Assembly: GCA_025359865.1 (NCBI GenBank) | Contig: JANYDH010000214.1 | Location: 1 to 38,748 of the forward strand | Source of the DNA: Actinomycetes bacterium | GTDB lineage: Bacteria > Actinomycetota > Acidimicrobiia > Acidimicrobiales > Ilumatobacteraceae | Direction of reading: 5' to 3' | Length of the DNA stretch: 38,748 nt | Part shown: positions 22,056 to 29,639 of the stretch, one piece after another | How positions within the stretch are numbered: position 1 is the stretch's first letter | How the letters are laid out: every line of letters starts with the position of its first letter | The notes under the pieces: model-generated | Told to the model about the DNA's origin: nothing | Database searches by the model: none | Seen by the model: the letters and a program-made list of their open reading frames with translations, nothing else | Program-made: the position numbers and the translations under genes

Positions 22056-23474
22056 TCAACTGGTGGTGAGGTCGTCGAGGATCCCGCAGAGCATTTCGAT
22101 GGTCGTGCGCGGGTCGATGATGCACATTCGCAGGCAGGTTTCGCCGTGCCAGGTGGTAGGAACGACGAGTGTCACGCCGGTTGTGGCCCGGTCCTGGCTC
22201 CAGGCGTGGTATCTCGGCGAGGTCCAGCCATGAAGCCGAAACAGCACGATCGACAGATCGGGATCGAGGAGCAGTTCGAACCCCTCCCGATTGCGGATCT
22301 CGGCGGCCAGGGCGCGAGCTGTCGAGAGCGTGGCTTCGATGGCGGCTTCGTATGCGGCGGTGCCATAGGTAGCGAGGGAGAACCACAGCGGCAAACCGCG
22401 TGCCCGTCGCGACAGGTGGTAGGCGAAGTCGGCCGGGTTCCACTCGCCACGGTCCACGGCTTCGAGGTAGGCGCCGTGTTGCGAGTGAGCGCGGGTCGCG
22501 AGTGACGGATCGCGGTAGATCAGCGCGGCGCAGTCGTACGGGGTGTACAGCCATTTGTGCGGGTCGACGCCGAAGCTGTCAGCCAGCTCGATACCCGCCA
22601 GCCGCGGTCGGGCGCTGGGCGCACACAGCGCGGCCAATCCGTAGGCGCCGTCGACGTGCAGCCACAGCTCACGTTCGGCACAAACGTCCGCGATCTGGTC
22701 GAGGTGATCGACCGCGCCTGCATTCGTGGTGCCGGCGCTGGCGACTACAGCGAACACCCCGGTCCTGTTCTCGCGCGCGGCGGCTTCCAGCGCAGAGTGC
22801 AACGCGTCGCCGGTCATCCTGTCGTGGTCGTCAACGTCGACGAACACCACGTCGACATCCATCACATTCGCTGCAGCACGTACGGATGCGTGCACTTCAT
22901 CGGTCGCAGCGATGCAGTATCGAGACGGGCGCGGGTGGCGCTGGGCATGGGCGTGGCGAGCGGTGACCAGTGCGCTGAGGTTGGCGGCAGACCCGCCCGA
23001 CACGAAGCACCCACCAGCACCCGACGGCATACCGGCGAGACCGACGAGCCAGGCAAGGGCCTCGTTCTCTGCGGCGATCGCTCCCGCGCCTGCTTCCCAC
23101 ATTCCCGCGAAGATCGACGATGCGCTGACGACGAGATCGAACATAGTGGCCGCCACCGTCGGTGCCGCCGGCACATAGGCGAGGTTCAGCGGGTCGTCCA
23201 TCGGGCGGCAGGCCGGCATGAGTTCGTCGCGGAACAGACGCAGCGCTTCGTGCCCGCCGAGCCCGCCCGGTGAGATCGAACCGCGAAGCAGATCGGTGAG
23301 CTCGCTCGCAGGACGGGCACCCCACACGGTTGGTTTGGCCAGCTTCAACCGTTCGATCGCGTAGCCGATCACCGAATGGGCAAGCAGGTCGGCCGATGCA
23401 TCCCAGTCGTGCATCGCAGTCGGTCGTTCAGGTAGCGGTCGTTCAGGTACCCGTCGTTCAGGATTCTGGCTCAC
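22056..23474 (-). CDS. group II PLP-dependent amino acid decarboxylase
   Basis: 472 aa from GTG 23474, or 451 aa from ATG 23411. Family: aromatic amino acid, glutamate and related pyridoxal-dependent decarboxylases. Visible signatures are 'GCFVSGGSAANLSALVTAR' (phosphate binding), 'DEVHASVRAAAN', 'AGTTNAGAVDHL', 'HVDGAYGLAA' (Asp to PLP nitrogen) and 'FGVDPHKWLYTPYDC' (PLP lysine). GTG 23474 lies two nt after the desaturase stop; the extra N-terminus is a 15-bp x3 tandem repeat (PER-xx units, 23423-23467), so ATG 23411 may be the true start. It is the last gene of a four-gene overlapping operon. The amino acid substrate is not predictable. Confidence 0.85.
   Translation of the reverse strand: MSQNPERRVPERPLPERPTAMHDWDASADLLAHSVIGYAIERLKLAKPTVWGARPASELTDLLRGSISPGGLGGHEALRLFRDELMPACRPMDDPLNLAYVPAAPTVAATMFDLVVSASSIFAGMWEAGAGAIAAENEALAWLVGLAGMPSGAGGCFVSGGSAANLSALVTARHAHAQRHPRPSRYCIAATDEVHASVRAAANVMDVDVVFVDVDDHDRMTGDALHSALEAAARENRTGVFAVVASAGTTNAGAVDHLDQIADVCAERELWLHVDGAYGLAALCAPSARPRLAGIELADSFGVDPHKWLYTPYDCAALIYRDPSLATRAHSQHGAYLEAVDRGEWNPADFAYHLSRRARGLPLWFSLATYGTAAYEAAIEATLSTARALAAEIRNREGFELLLDPDLSIVLFRLHGWTSPRYHAWSQDRATTGVTLVVPTTWHGETCLRMCIIDPRTTIEMLCGILDDLTTS
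23423..23467 (+). repeat. 15-bp x3 tandem repeat at decarboxylase 5' end
   Basis: Three units beginning GTCGTTCAGG, in phase with the decarboxylase frame (PER-RV, PER-PL, PER-PT). They could vary in number by slippage without shifting the frame. Confidence 0.7.
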
Positions 23475-23475
23475 G

Positions 23476-24426
23476 TCAGTAGCCCGCGCGCATGGCACGC
23501 CAGATCGCTGGATAGCTCGGGTACTCGAAGCTGTCGTCCACGTAGCCGGCCTCGCGTAGCGCCTCGTGGTAGCGCGGGAGGTGGCGGAACGGGATTCCCG
23601 AGTCGACATGGTGGGCGAGGTGCCAGCCGATCCGGTACGGCACGAGCATGAACCGGGCGAACGGGTGTTGATTCACGCTGTGGGTAGTCTCACGGCGATC
23701 CGGCGAGGCCTGCATCCCGCCATGCTCGGCCACCGAGCGGAGCCGATTGATGACCCGCCACACGGTGAGATACGGCACCAGCCAGAGCAGCGGGTACACC
23801 CACCAGTGTCCGCTGCCGATCGATACGGCGATCAGCCCCATCTGCACGATCATGATCTTCCAGAACGTGAGTCGTGACCGGGTATCGGGCGACCGCCAGT
23901 TGCCGAGGAGCTGACGCATCAGCCGTAGCCCGGTTCGTCCGGTGGCATCGCGCAGCAGTTTGCGGCGAAAGCTGGCCGGCGTGATCGGGTAGCCGCGGTA
24001 CAACGCAATGTCTGGTTCGTCGGGGCCGAACTCCTGGCGGTGATGAGCCATGTGCACCCGACGATAGGCGTCGGTGGAGGTGAAGCTCGGAAAGCCGAGC
24101 AGCCAACGTCCGACCAGATCATTCGCTCGACGATTCGAGAACAGGAGGCGGTGTGCGGCCTCGTGCATGAGGGACGCGAACTGCGCGTGGGTGCGGCCCA
24201 TCAGCAACACACACATCGGCCAGGTCCACGGTGACCACCGGACTCCCACGTAGATGACTGCGCCGGTTTGGGCATACATGAACACCACCGATGCTGCGTT
24301 GCGCCATGACGGGATCGCTCGCAGTTCTGCGCGAAAGGTTGGGACGGCGCGACCGTCTGCGCGCACCGCGCCTGTCGCGTGAGCGATGGGCAACTGTGCT
24401 GGCACCATCCCGGCCAGCGCGTTCAT
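23476..24426 (-). CDS. membrane fatty acid desaturase family
   Basis: 316-aa integral membrane di-iron desaturase/hydroxylase. Three histidine boxes are present: HEAAH (88-92), HMAHH (125-129) and HLAHH (about 270). Hydrophobic helices surround them. ATG 24426 is chosen because it overlaps the upstream acyltransferase stop (ATGA, 24423-24426), instead of ATG 24438. The substrate could be an acyl chain, a carotenoid or a small lipid. The operon context with an acyltransferase and an amino acid decarboxylase suggests modification of an acylated metabolite. Confidence 0.88.
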   Translation of the reverse strand: MNALAGMVPAQLPIAHATGAVRADGRAVPTFRAELRAIPSWRNAASVVFMYAQTGAVIYVGVRWSPWTWPMCVLLMGRTHAQFASLMHEAAHRLLFSNRRANDLVGRWLLGFPSFTSTDAYRRVHMAHHRQEFGPDEPDIALYRGYPITPASFRRKLLRDATGRTGLRLMRQLLGNWRSPDTRSRLTFWKIMIVQMGLIAVSIGSGHWWVYPLLWLVPYLTVWRVINRLRSVAEHGGMQASPDRRETTHSVNQHPFARFMLVPYRIGWHLAHHVDSGIPFRHLPRYHEALREAGYVDDSFEYPSYPAIWRAMRAGY

Positions 24427-25571
24427 CGGGGCTTCCATCGGCGCAGGAGGGGTCGTTCGATTCCGTACCAGCTTGCGGCTGCGAGCATGCTGGCGAACAC
24501 AGTGGAGATGATGATGAACGACACCGGTGACGTTGCCCAGTCATGCAGTGCGATCACTTGTTGCACCGGCCATGCATACAGGTATAGACCGTAGGAGAGG
24601 TCGGCGCCTTGCAGTACTCCGGCAGCGTGGCCGAGGAGCGCGGCGATCGGTGGCAGCAGCAGCACGAGCATCGCGTTGGCTACATGTTCGGCGAAGAAAA
24701 GCGACCGAAGTCCAGCGGCGACGGCCACGATGAGCGCCAACACCGTCAGCGGTCCGAACAGGCGGATCCGGTCGGCGTATGCGGCGGCGAGCGCTCCCGC
24801 CAGGAACACGAAGACGAGCGCAACGAGTTGCGCGTCGAGATATGGACCTACCACGAACGTGGTTCCGGCAGGCCCCCAATGGAAGCCGGCCGCCAAGACC
24901 GCAGTGATGAGCAATCCGGTCGCGATCACCCTGCGTCCGCCAAACCGGGGGGCCAGCACCGCAAGCAGGCCGACGACCAGATAGCAACGCATCTCATACG
25001 GAAGGGTCCACAGCGAGCCATTGATCCAACTGTTCCCCGTCGCTCTGCCATACGGCGTGCTTCGAGCGAACACATCGCCAATGCCGTGCGAGAACTCGAT
25101 CGGCATCAACGCTGCCCGGCCGACGTAGGTAAAGGGTCCGTCTGCGGCGAAGGAGAAGAAACCGCGCAGAGTGCCACGGTCGTGAATCCAGCCGATCAGG
25201 CCTGCGCCGAATGCGGAAATGATCAGCGTGACGAAGTACGCGGGCAGGATGCGTACGGCACGGGAGCGGGCGAAGGCGCGCGGTGCTCGGTTGAGGGCCG
25301 ACCGGCCGACCAGCAGACCGCTGAGCGCGAAGAATCCACCGACGGCGAATCCGCCGAGCGTGAGGAAGCGGGGCGTCAACGGTGATGGTGGCTCGTCACC
25401 GAATCCTCCGAGCGCCCAGGTGTGGCTGACCAGCACCAAGAACGCGAGGATCAATCGGACGAGGTCCATGCCGGCCGACCGGCCGGCCAGGAATTGCTCG
25501 AGCGTGAGCGAAGTCAGACGTGGCTGGGCTGCGTCAACGGCCGGCAACTCGACGGTGATGTCACCAACCAC
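24423..25571 (-). CDS. acyltransferase 3 family membrane protein
   Basis: 382-aa polytopic O-acyltransferase-like protein (PF01757 type) without the C-terminal SGNH domain present in the protein at 5575. 'MDLVRLILAFLVLVSHTW' carries the family R and catalytic-type H, 'GGFFALSGLLVGRS' is the second helix signature, and 'SWINGSLWTLPYEMRCY' replaces the usual WSL-x-x-E motif. About ten helices. It starts at GTG 25571, overlapping the hydrolase stop by 11 nt; ATG 25469 is a weaker option. Confidence 0.82.
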   Translation of the reverse strand: MVGDITVELPAVDAAQPRLTSLTLEQFLAGRSAGMDLVRLILAFLVLVSHTWALGGFGDEPPSPLTPRFLTLGGFAVGGFFALSGLLVGRSALNRAPRAFARSRAVRILPAYFVTLIISAFGAGLIGWIHDRGTLRGFFSFAADGPFTYVGRAALMPIEFSHGIGDVFARSTPYGRATGNSWINGSLWTLPYEMRCYLVVGLLAVLAPRFGGRRVIATGLLITAVLAAGFHWGPAGTTFVVGPYLDAQLVALVFVFLAGALAAAYADRIRLFGPLTVLALIVAVAAGLRSLFFAEHVANAMLVLLLPPIAALLGHAAGVLQGADLSYGLYLYAWPVQQVIALHDWATSPVSFIIISTVFASMLAAASWYGIERPLLRRWKPR

Positions 25572-26172
25572 GTTCCACCCACTCGGCCAGATGTGGCCGT
25601 TCGTTGCCGATCGTTGTATCCACGCCGTGGCCGGGCATCACCACGGTGTGCGCGGGCAGGATGAACAGCTTGTTGTCCAACGAGTCGATGATGGTGGCAA
25701 AGTCGCCGCCGAAACCGGTGTTGCCGGGACCACCGGGAAACAACGTGTCACCCGAGAACAACACCGGTGCCCCCTCGATCAGGAACGAGATCGACCCGGC
25801 AGTGTGCCCGGGGTTGTGGATCGCGTGTAGCCGCAACCGGCCGACCTCGATCACTTCCGCATCGTCGATGAACAGGTCGTAACCGACATCTTTGAGCATC
25901 GGAGCATCTTGGCTGGCGACGGCAACCTCGTAGCCGGCTTCGCGCATCTTCGCGACGGCACCGATGTGGTCGTGGTGCCCGTGCGTTTCGAGTACCCGGC
26001 GAACGTCGAGGCGCTGGCACAACTCGAGCAGCTTCTCGTGCTCGTTGGCCGCGTCGATCAGGACCGACTCACCGGTTTCCCGGCACCGCAATACGAAGAC
26101 GTTGTTCTCGTAGGGACCAACTACCAGACGGTGGATCTCCAAGCGGCTGTCGGCCCAATGCAACGTGGTCAT
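25561..26172 (-). CDS. metallo-beta-lactamase-fold hydrolase (glyoxalase II-like)
   Basis: 203-aa di-metal hydrolase. 'THGHHDHIG' (H64-x-H66-x-D68-H69), 'NPGHTAGS', 'FSGDTLFPGGPGN' and 'MPGHG' supply all the metal ligands. The size and order are those of hydroxyacylglutathione hydrolase-like or persulfide dioxygenase-like proteins without the C-terminal helical domain. It is first in the four-gene operon with acyltransferase, desaturase and decarboxylase, and divergent from the GlxA regulator. CAGAAT 6 nt upstream of ATG 26172 is a possible leaderless box. Confidence 0.85.
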   Translation of the reverse strand: MTTLHWADSRLEIHRLVVGPYENNVFVLRCRETGESVLIDAANEHEKLLELCQRLDVRRVLETHGHHDHIGAVAKMREAGYEVAVASQDAPMLKDVGYDLFIDDAEVIEVGRLRLHAIHNPGHTAGSISFLIEGAPVLFSGDTLFPGGPGNTGFGGDFATIIDSLDNKLFILPAHTVVMPGHGVDTTIGNERPHLAEWVERGW

Positions 26173-26297
26173 GCGGGCATTCTGTCACTCCGCAGCCGGG
26201 TCGCGGTCGTCCGTCTCGTGCGGATCGGCGGACGAAGGCAGGAATCGTGGGAAGCATGTCATTGACGCCATTGGGCCGCGTCGGCGAGAGTGGTGAG

Positions 26298-27317
26298 GTG
26301 CCTAACCATCGTGTCGTGTTCCTGGTGTTCCCGAGGTTCCAGTCGCTCGACCTGACCGGGCCGTTCGAGGTCTTCGCTGGCGCCAACGTTGCATTGGGTC
26401 GGGATGCGTACGCCCTCACTCCGGTGGCGATGGTTGCCGGTCCGGTGCGGTCCGAAAGTGGCCTCCAAGTGATGATCGACGTGGCCGCCGGCGCAGTGCG
26501 TCCCGGAGCGGTCGACACTCTCGTCGTGGCCGGTGGCAATGGGGTCATCGCCGCCCGCGATGACGAAGCGTTGGTCACCTGGGTCAGTGGGGTCGCTCGC
26601 CAAGCCGACCGTGTGGCGTCGGTATGCAGCGGTACGTTCGTGCTGGCCCAGGCTGGCCTGCTCGACGGATGCCGTGCCACGACGCATTGGTCGCGTGCCG
26701 ACCGACTGGCACGCGAGTACCCGAAGATCGAGGTGGATGCCGACCCGATCTACATCCGGGCGGGAAAGGTCTGGACGTCGGCCGGTGTGACGTCCGGTAT
26801 CGACCTTGCACTGGCGATGGTGGAAGACGATCACGGTGCGGCAGTTGCCCAAGCGGTGGCTCGCGGCCTGGTGATGTTCCTGCGTCGACCGGGCGGCCAG
26901 AGCCAGTTCGCTGCCGGCGTCTGGTCGGGTCCCGTTGCCGATGGGCCGATCCGCGCTACGCTCGACCGCGTTCAGTCCGACCCCTGCGCCGACTGTTCGC
27001 TACATTCGCTCGCGGCCAGCGCGTCGATGAGCGAGCGGCACTTTTCGCGTGTGTTCGTCCGCGAGGTCGGCTGCACGCCAGCGGTGTACGTCGAGCGAGT
27101 TCGTGTCGAGGCTGCCCGTCGGGCGCTCGAGCAGTCGGCGGACGGCCTTGAGCCGGTTGCCGCCCGGTGTGGCTTCGGTAGCGCCGAGACGATGCGTCGA
27201 GCGTTCATCCGACGGCTCGGCGTTCCACCGTCGGACTACCGCGGCCGATTCTACGCAGCCTCGGCCCCGTCATCCCCCCAATCACCGTCATCCCCCCATG
27301 CAGGAGCGCAGCAATGA
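26298..27317 (+). CDS. GlxA-type regulator (DJ-1/PfpI + AraC HTH)
   Basis: 339-aa transcription factor. The N-terminal DJ-1/PfpI-like domain ('RVVFLVFPRFQSLDLTGPFE', 'VASVCSGTFVLAQAGLLDG' with the nucleophile-elbow Cys, 'RATTHW') is followed by an AraC/XylS DNA-binding domain ('SMSERHFSRVFVREVGCTPA', 'VAARCGFGSAETMRRAFIRR'). GTG 26298 matches the usual family N-terminus; ATG 26256 and GTG 26247 are possible. Its stop overlaps the start of a second DJ-1 protein (ATGA, 27314-27317), so it probably regulates or senses the same compound. Confidence 0.88.
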   Translation: MPNHRVVFLVFPRFQSLDLTGPFEVFAGANVALGRDAYALTPVAMVAGPVRSESGLQVMIDVAAGAVRPGAVDTLVVAGGNGVIAARDDEALVTWVSGVARQADRVASVCSGTFVLAQAGLLDGCRATTHWSRADRLAREYPKIEVDADPIYIRAGKVWTSAGVTSGIDLALAMVEDDHGAAVAQAVARGLVMFLRRPGGQSQFAAGVWSGPVADGPIRATLDRVQSDPCADCSLHSLAASASMSERHFSRVFVREVGCTPAVYVERVRVEAARRALEQSADGLEPVAARCGFGSAETMRRAFIRRLGVPPSDYRGRFYAASAPSSPQSPSSPHAGAQQ

Positions 27318-27922
27318 CCACGTATGGAGTTGTCACATTCACCGATGCAGAAGAACTCGACTTTGTCGGGCCGTGGGAGGTGTTCACCGTGTCGGCGATG
27401 ATCAACAACCTCGCCGCCGAGGCCGAGATCGACCGGGTCGTGCTCGTCGCTCCTGGTACCGATCCGGTGCGTTGCAACAAGGGTCTCCGGGTGATCCCCG
27501 ACCACTCGTTCGACGACCATCCTCCGCTCGATGTAGTACTCGTCCCCGGCGGCTTCGGCACGCGCCGAGAGGTGAACAACCCGGCCTTCATCTCGTGGCT
27601 GCAGCAGGTCGCGCCGACCTGCCAGTGGATAACGAGCGTCTGTACCGGGTCGCTGATGTTGCACGAAGCCGGTCTCGCCGCCGGTAAGCGAGTCGCCACG
27701 CACTGGGGCTTCGAAGACGAGTTCGAAAAGCGCGGCAACGTGACCATCGTCCGTGATGCTCGCTGGGTGCGTGACGGCAACGTCGTTTCCAGCCAGGGTG
27801 TGTCCGCCGGGATCGACATGTCCCTGTGGCTGATCGGTCAGATCAACGACCCGACCCACGCGAAGGCCGTCCAGCGCTACATCCAGTACGACCCGGCTCC
27901 GCCCTACCAAGCCGAAGTCTGA
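27314..27922 (+). CDS. DJ-1/PfpI family protein, isonitrile hydratase-like
   Basis: 202-aa DJ-1/PfpI superfamily protein. 'EELDFVGPWEVF' and 'SVCTGSLMLHEAGL' with C110 at the nucleophile elbow, then 'RVATHWGFEDEF', match the isonitrile hydratase (InhA)-like branch rather than chaperone or protease branches. It is translationally coupled to the GlxA-type regulator. The actual reaction is uncertain; related proteins hydrate isonitriles or act on aldehydes. Confidence 0.8.
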   Translation: MTTYGVVTFTDAEELDFVGPWEVFTVSAMINNLAAEAEIDRVVLVAPGTDPVRCNKGLRVIPDHSFDDHPPLDVVLVPGGFGTRREVNNPAFISWLQQVAPTCQWITSVCTGSLMLHEAGLAAGKRVATHWGFEDEFEKRGNVTIVRDARWVRDGNVVSSQGVSAGIDMSLWLIGQINDPTHAKAVQRYIQYDPAPPYQAEV

Positions 27923-27971
27923 CCGCCGCGCATCGCCACCCGCCTGCGGTCCGGCCCGGAGGTCTCGACGG

Positions 27972-28403
27972 TCAGGGAGCCGGCCTGCTGGCACCGGTAT
28001 AGGCGGCGATCTCGCGGGCGAAGCTGTCGAAATCGTCGAGTTGCGCCAAGAACGCGACGACTCGTTGATCGTCGACGTCGGCGTAACCATGCACGAGGAT
28101 GTTCCGAAACCCGTTTGCCGCCGAGCATCCGCCGGCTATGTCTGCATCGAGGATGCCCTTGGCGGCCAATAGCTCGAACGCAGCCCGGTTGGTGTCGGGC
28201 GCCCCCAGCGCATCGCTCGCGCACACGTGCTGAGCGATGTCGATCATCGCCTCGATGGCAGTGATGAACAGGTACTTGACGCTGTTGAGTTCTGTGTCGT
28301 CGCCGAGCAGCGAAGCAGCGCCGATGTCGGCTGCCGTGCGCAAGGCGGCGACGCGCCGACGCAGTTCGGCGAGCAATCGATGAATGCGGACCTCATCGAC
28401 CAT
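27972..28403 (-). CDS. hepT: HepT-family HEPN toxin
   Basis: 143-aa HEPN ribonuclease (DUF86). The catalytic R-x4-H motif and the modified tyrosine are in 'NGFRNILVHGYADVD' (R-N-I-L-V-H-G-Y). Helices 'YLFITAIEAMIDIAQHVC' and 'SFAREIAAYTG' match the family. In studied MntA-HepT pairs, MntA AMPylates the Tyr next to the HEPN motif to silence HepT. ATG 28403 overlaps the end of mntA by 11 nt. Confidence 0.9.
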   Translation of the reverse strand: MVDEVRIHRLLAELRRRVAALRTAADIGAASLLGDDTELNSVKYLFITAIEAMIDIAQHVCASDALGAPDTNRAAFELLAAKGILDADIAGGCSAANGFRNILVHGYADVDDQRVVAFLAQLDDFDSFAREIAAYTGASRPAP

Positions 28404-28788
28404 GTGCGACTGCGTCCAGGTATTCGCGGCGGGCACGTTCACGTCGAGGGCGCTCGTCCGCGTAGAGCTTCCTGATCGTGGCTTGCCAGTGCACTCGCGT
28501 GGGCGGGTCATCATCGAACAGGAGCATCCCGCGCGTCGCGACGATACCTCGCAACTCGAACGGAGCATCGTTCAATACCAGCAAATCGATCTGGTCGTCG
28601 AGCGGAACCTCCCATGATGGCGGTGGGTCGATGGGCCAGAAGGCCGCAACATCGATATCGGAGCCAGTGCGATCAGTCCCCGCGGCGCGGCTTCCGAACA
28701 GGAACCCGAACGAGGCACCTGACGTTCGCAACGATTCGATGTTCAAGGCGAGCACATCGTCGATGTCGCTGCGGGCGTCTGTTGCCAT
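28393..28788 (-). CDS. mntA: MntA-family nucleotidyltransferase antitoxin
   Basis: 131-aa minimal nucleotidyltransferase. 'FGFLFGSRAAGTDRTGSDID' contains the GS-x10-D-x-D motif, with a third acidic residue in 'DDQIDLLVL'. It is full length for the family and should AMPylate the neighbouring HepT. ATG 28788 has TAGGAT 6 nt upstream (leaderless). The order antitoxin-toxin with overlap is standard. Confidence 0.9.
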   Translation of the reverse strand: MATDARSDIDDVLALNIESLRTSGASFGFLFGSRAAGTDRTGSDIDVAAFWPIDPPPSWEVPLDDQIDLLVLNDAPFELRGIVATRGMLLFDDDPPTRVHWQATIRKLYADERPRRERARREYLDAVAHGR

Positions 28789-28794
28789 GGACGG

Positions 28795-28800
28795 ATCCTA
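28795..28800 (-). promoter_or_regulatory. mntA: leaderless -10 box for mntA-hepT
   Basis: TAGGAT on the minus strand, 6 nt before ATG 28788. Confidence 0.5.
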
Positions 28801-28885
28801 CGACACGCCGCGCCTCGCCTCGCCGCCGCGCCCAACCAAAGAGCGATCTTGGACCCGCGAAAGCTCGCCTGCGGGCGGGGCACTG

Positions 28886-29290
28886 TCAGCTGGAGACCAC
28901 GTCGAAGCCGAGGGAGAGGGCGACGGGGATCTGGCCGGGGTCGAAGGTGACGAACCGGACCGGGCGGGGGAGTCGGTCGGCGGCGGCGAGGTGCAGCGCG
29001 TCGCTGAGCCGGAGCGGCTGGTCGCGCATCAGCGCGGTCGCACGGTCGATGCAGCGCTGGTCGACGGGCACGATCGCGAGCCGGTCCCAGGTGAGCCGCA
29101 CCAGATCTTCCAGGTCGCCGCGTAACACGGCCTCCTCGACGACTCGGTCGACCAGCGCGAGTGCCTCCATCAACGTGAGGCCACTCGTGCACCAATCCGG
29201 CTCGGAGGCGAGCGCGGCGGAGACGATCGCGCGCGCAGGCACGTCCAGGTGGAGCGCCACCACCGCGCTTGCGTCGAGGTACAGCGTCAC
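28886..29290 (-). CDS. vapC: PIN-domain VapC toxin
   Basis: 134-aa PIN-domain RNase. Acidic residues: D in 'LYLDASAVV', E in 'LTLMEALAL', D in 'RLSDALHLAAA' and D in 'FVTFDPGQ'. It starts at GTG 29290, which overlaps the antitoxin stop (GTGA, 29287-29290). The C-terminal 'FVTFDPGQIPVALSLGFDVV' is typical of VapC of Phd/Xre-linked pairs. Confidence 0.9.
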   Translation of the reverse strand: MTLYLDASAVVALHLDVPARAIVSAALASEPDWCTSGLTLMEALALVDRVVEEAVLRGDLEDLVRLTWDRLAIVPVDQRCIDRATALMRDQPLRLSDALHLAAADRLPRPVRFVTFDPGQIPVALSLGFDVVSS

Positions 29291-29568
29291 CCGCGGATCT
29301 CGCGCAGCAGTCGGTCGAGGCGGACCGTGCCCCACACCTGCACCGTGTGGGGCGATACGTGCCCATCGGTGCGGCGCGGCGGGAGCACCGCACCCGATGC
29401 CACGAGCGCGGCAAGGTCGGGCGCCCCAGCAGAAGACGTCGGATCCACCGGACCGAGTTGCGCGGCGGGCCGGCCGTTGACGGTGATCACCGTCGTCTCG
29501 CCGATCGACGCACGGCGGATGCGAGCCGCCAGATCGGTACGCAATTCACGGATCCCGAGTTCCGGCAT
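29287..29568 (-). CDS. Phd/YefM-family antitoxin
   Basis: 93-aa antitoxin. 'MPELGIRELRTDLAARIRRA' followed by 'GETTVITVNGRPAAQLGPV' is the Phd/YefM DNA-binding fold; the C-terminus is the toxin-binding tail. ATG 29568 is chosen over ATG 29571 because TACACT ends 6 nt upstream. It is coupled to VapC. The promoter sits within two operator-like direct repeats, consistent with the autorepression known for the family. Confidence 0.88.
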   Translation of the reverse strand: MPELGIRELRTDLAARIRRASIGETTVITVNGRPAAQLGPVDPTSSAGAPDLAALVASGAVLPPRRTDGHVSPHTVQVWGTVRLDRLLREIRG

Positions 29569-29574
29569 CATTGC

Positions 29575-29592
29575 AGTGTACAGAAGTGTACA
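29575..29592 (-). promoter_or_regulatory. operator direct repeats over the -10 box of the phd-vapC pair
   Basis: AGTGTACA occurs at 29575-29582 and 29585-29592, exactly 10 bp apart (one helical turn), each containing the palindrome TGTACA. On the minus strand the first repeat includes TACACT (29580-29575), the leaderless -10 box. Binding of the antitoxin here would block the promoter. The divergent acyl-CoA dehydrogenase starts 48 bp away and could be affected. Confidence 0.6.
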
Positions 29593-29639
29593 CACGCGTA
29601 CGCATTCCGACTGGCGCAAACCGGCCCGGAGGCGACACC

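Noticed and set aside
22056-23474. Tyrosine or glutamate decarboxylase as a specific name
   Set aside because: Group II decarboxylase motifs are clear but the residues that would fix the substrate cannot be judged by eye.
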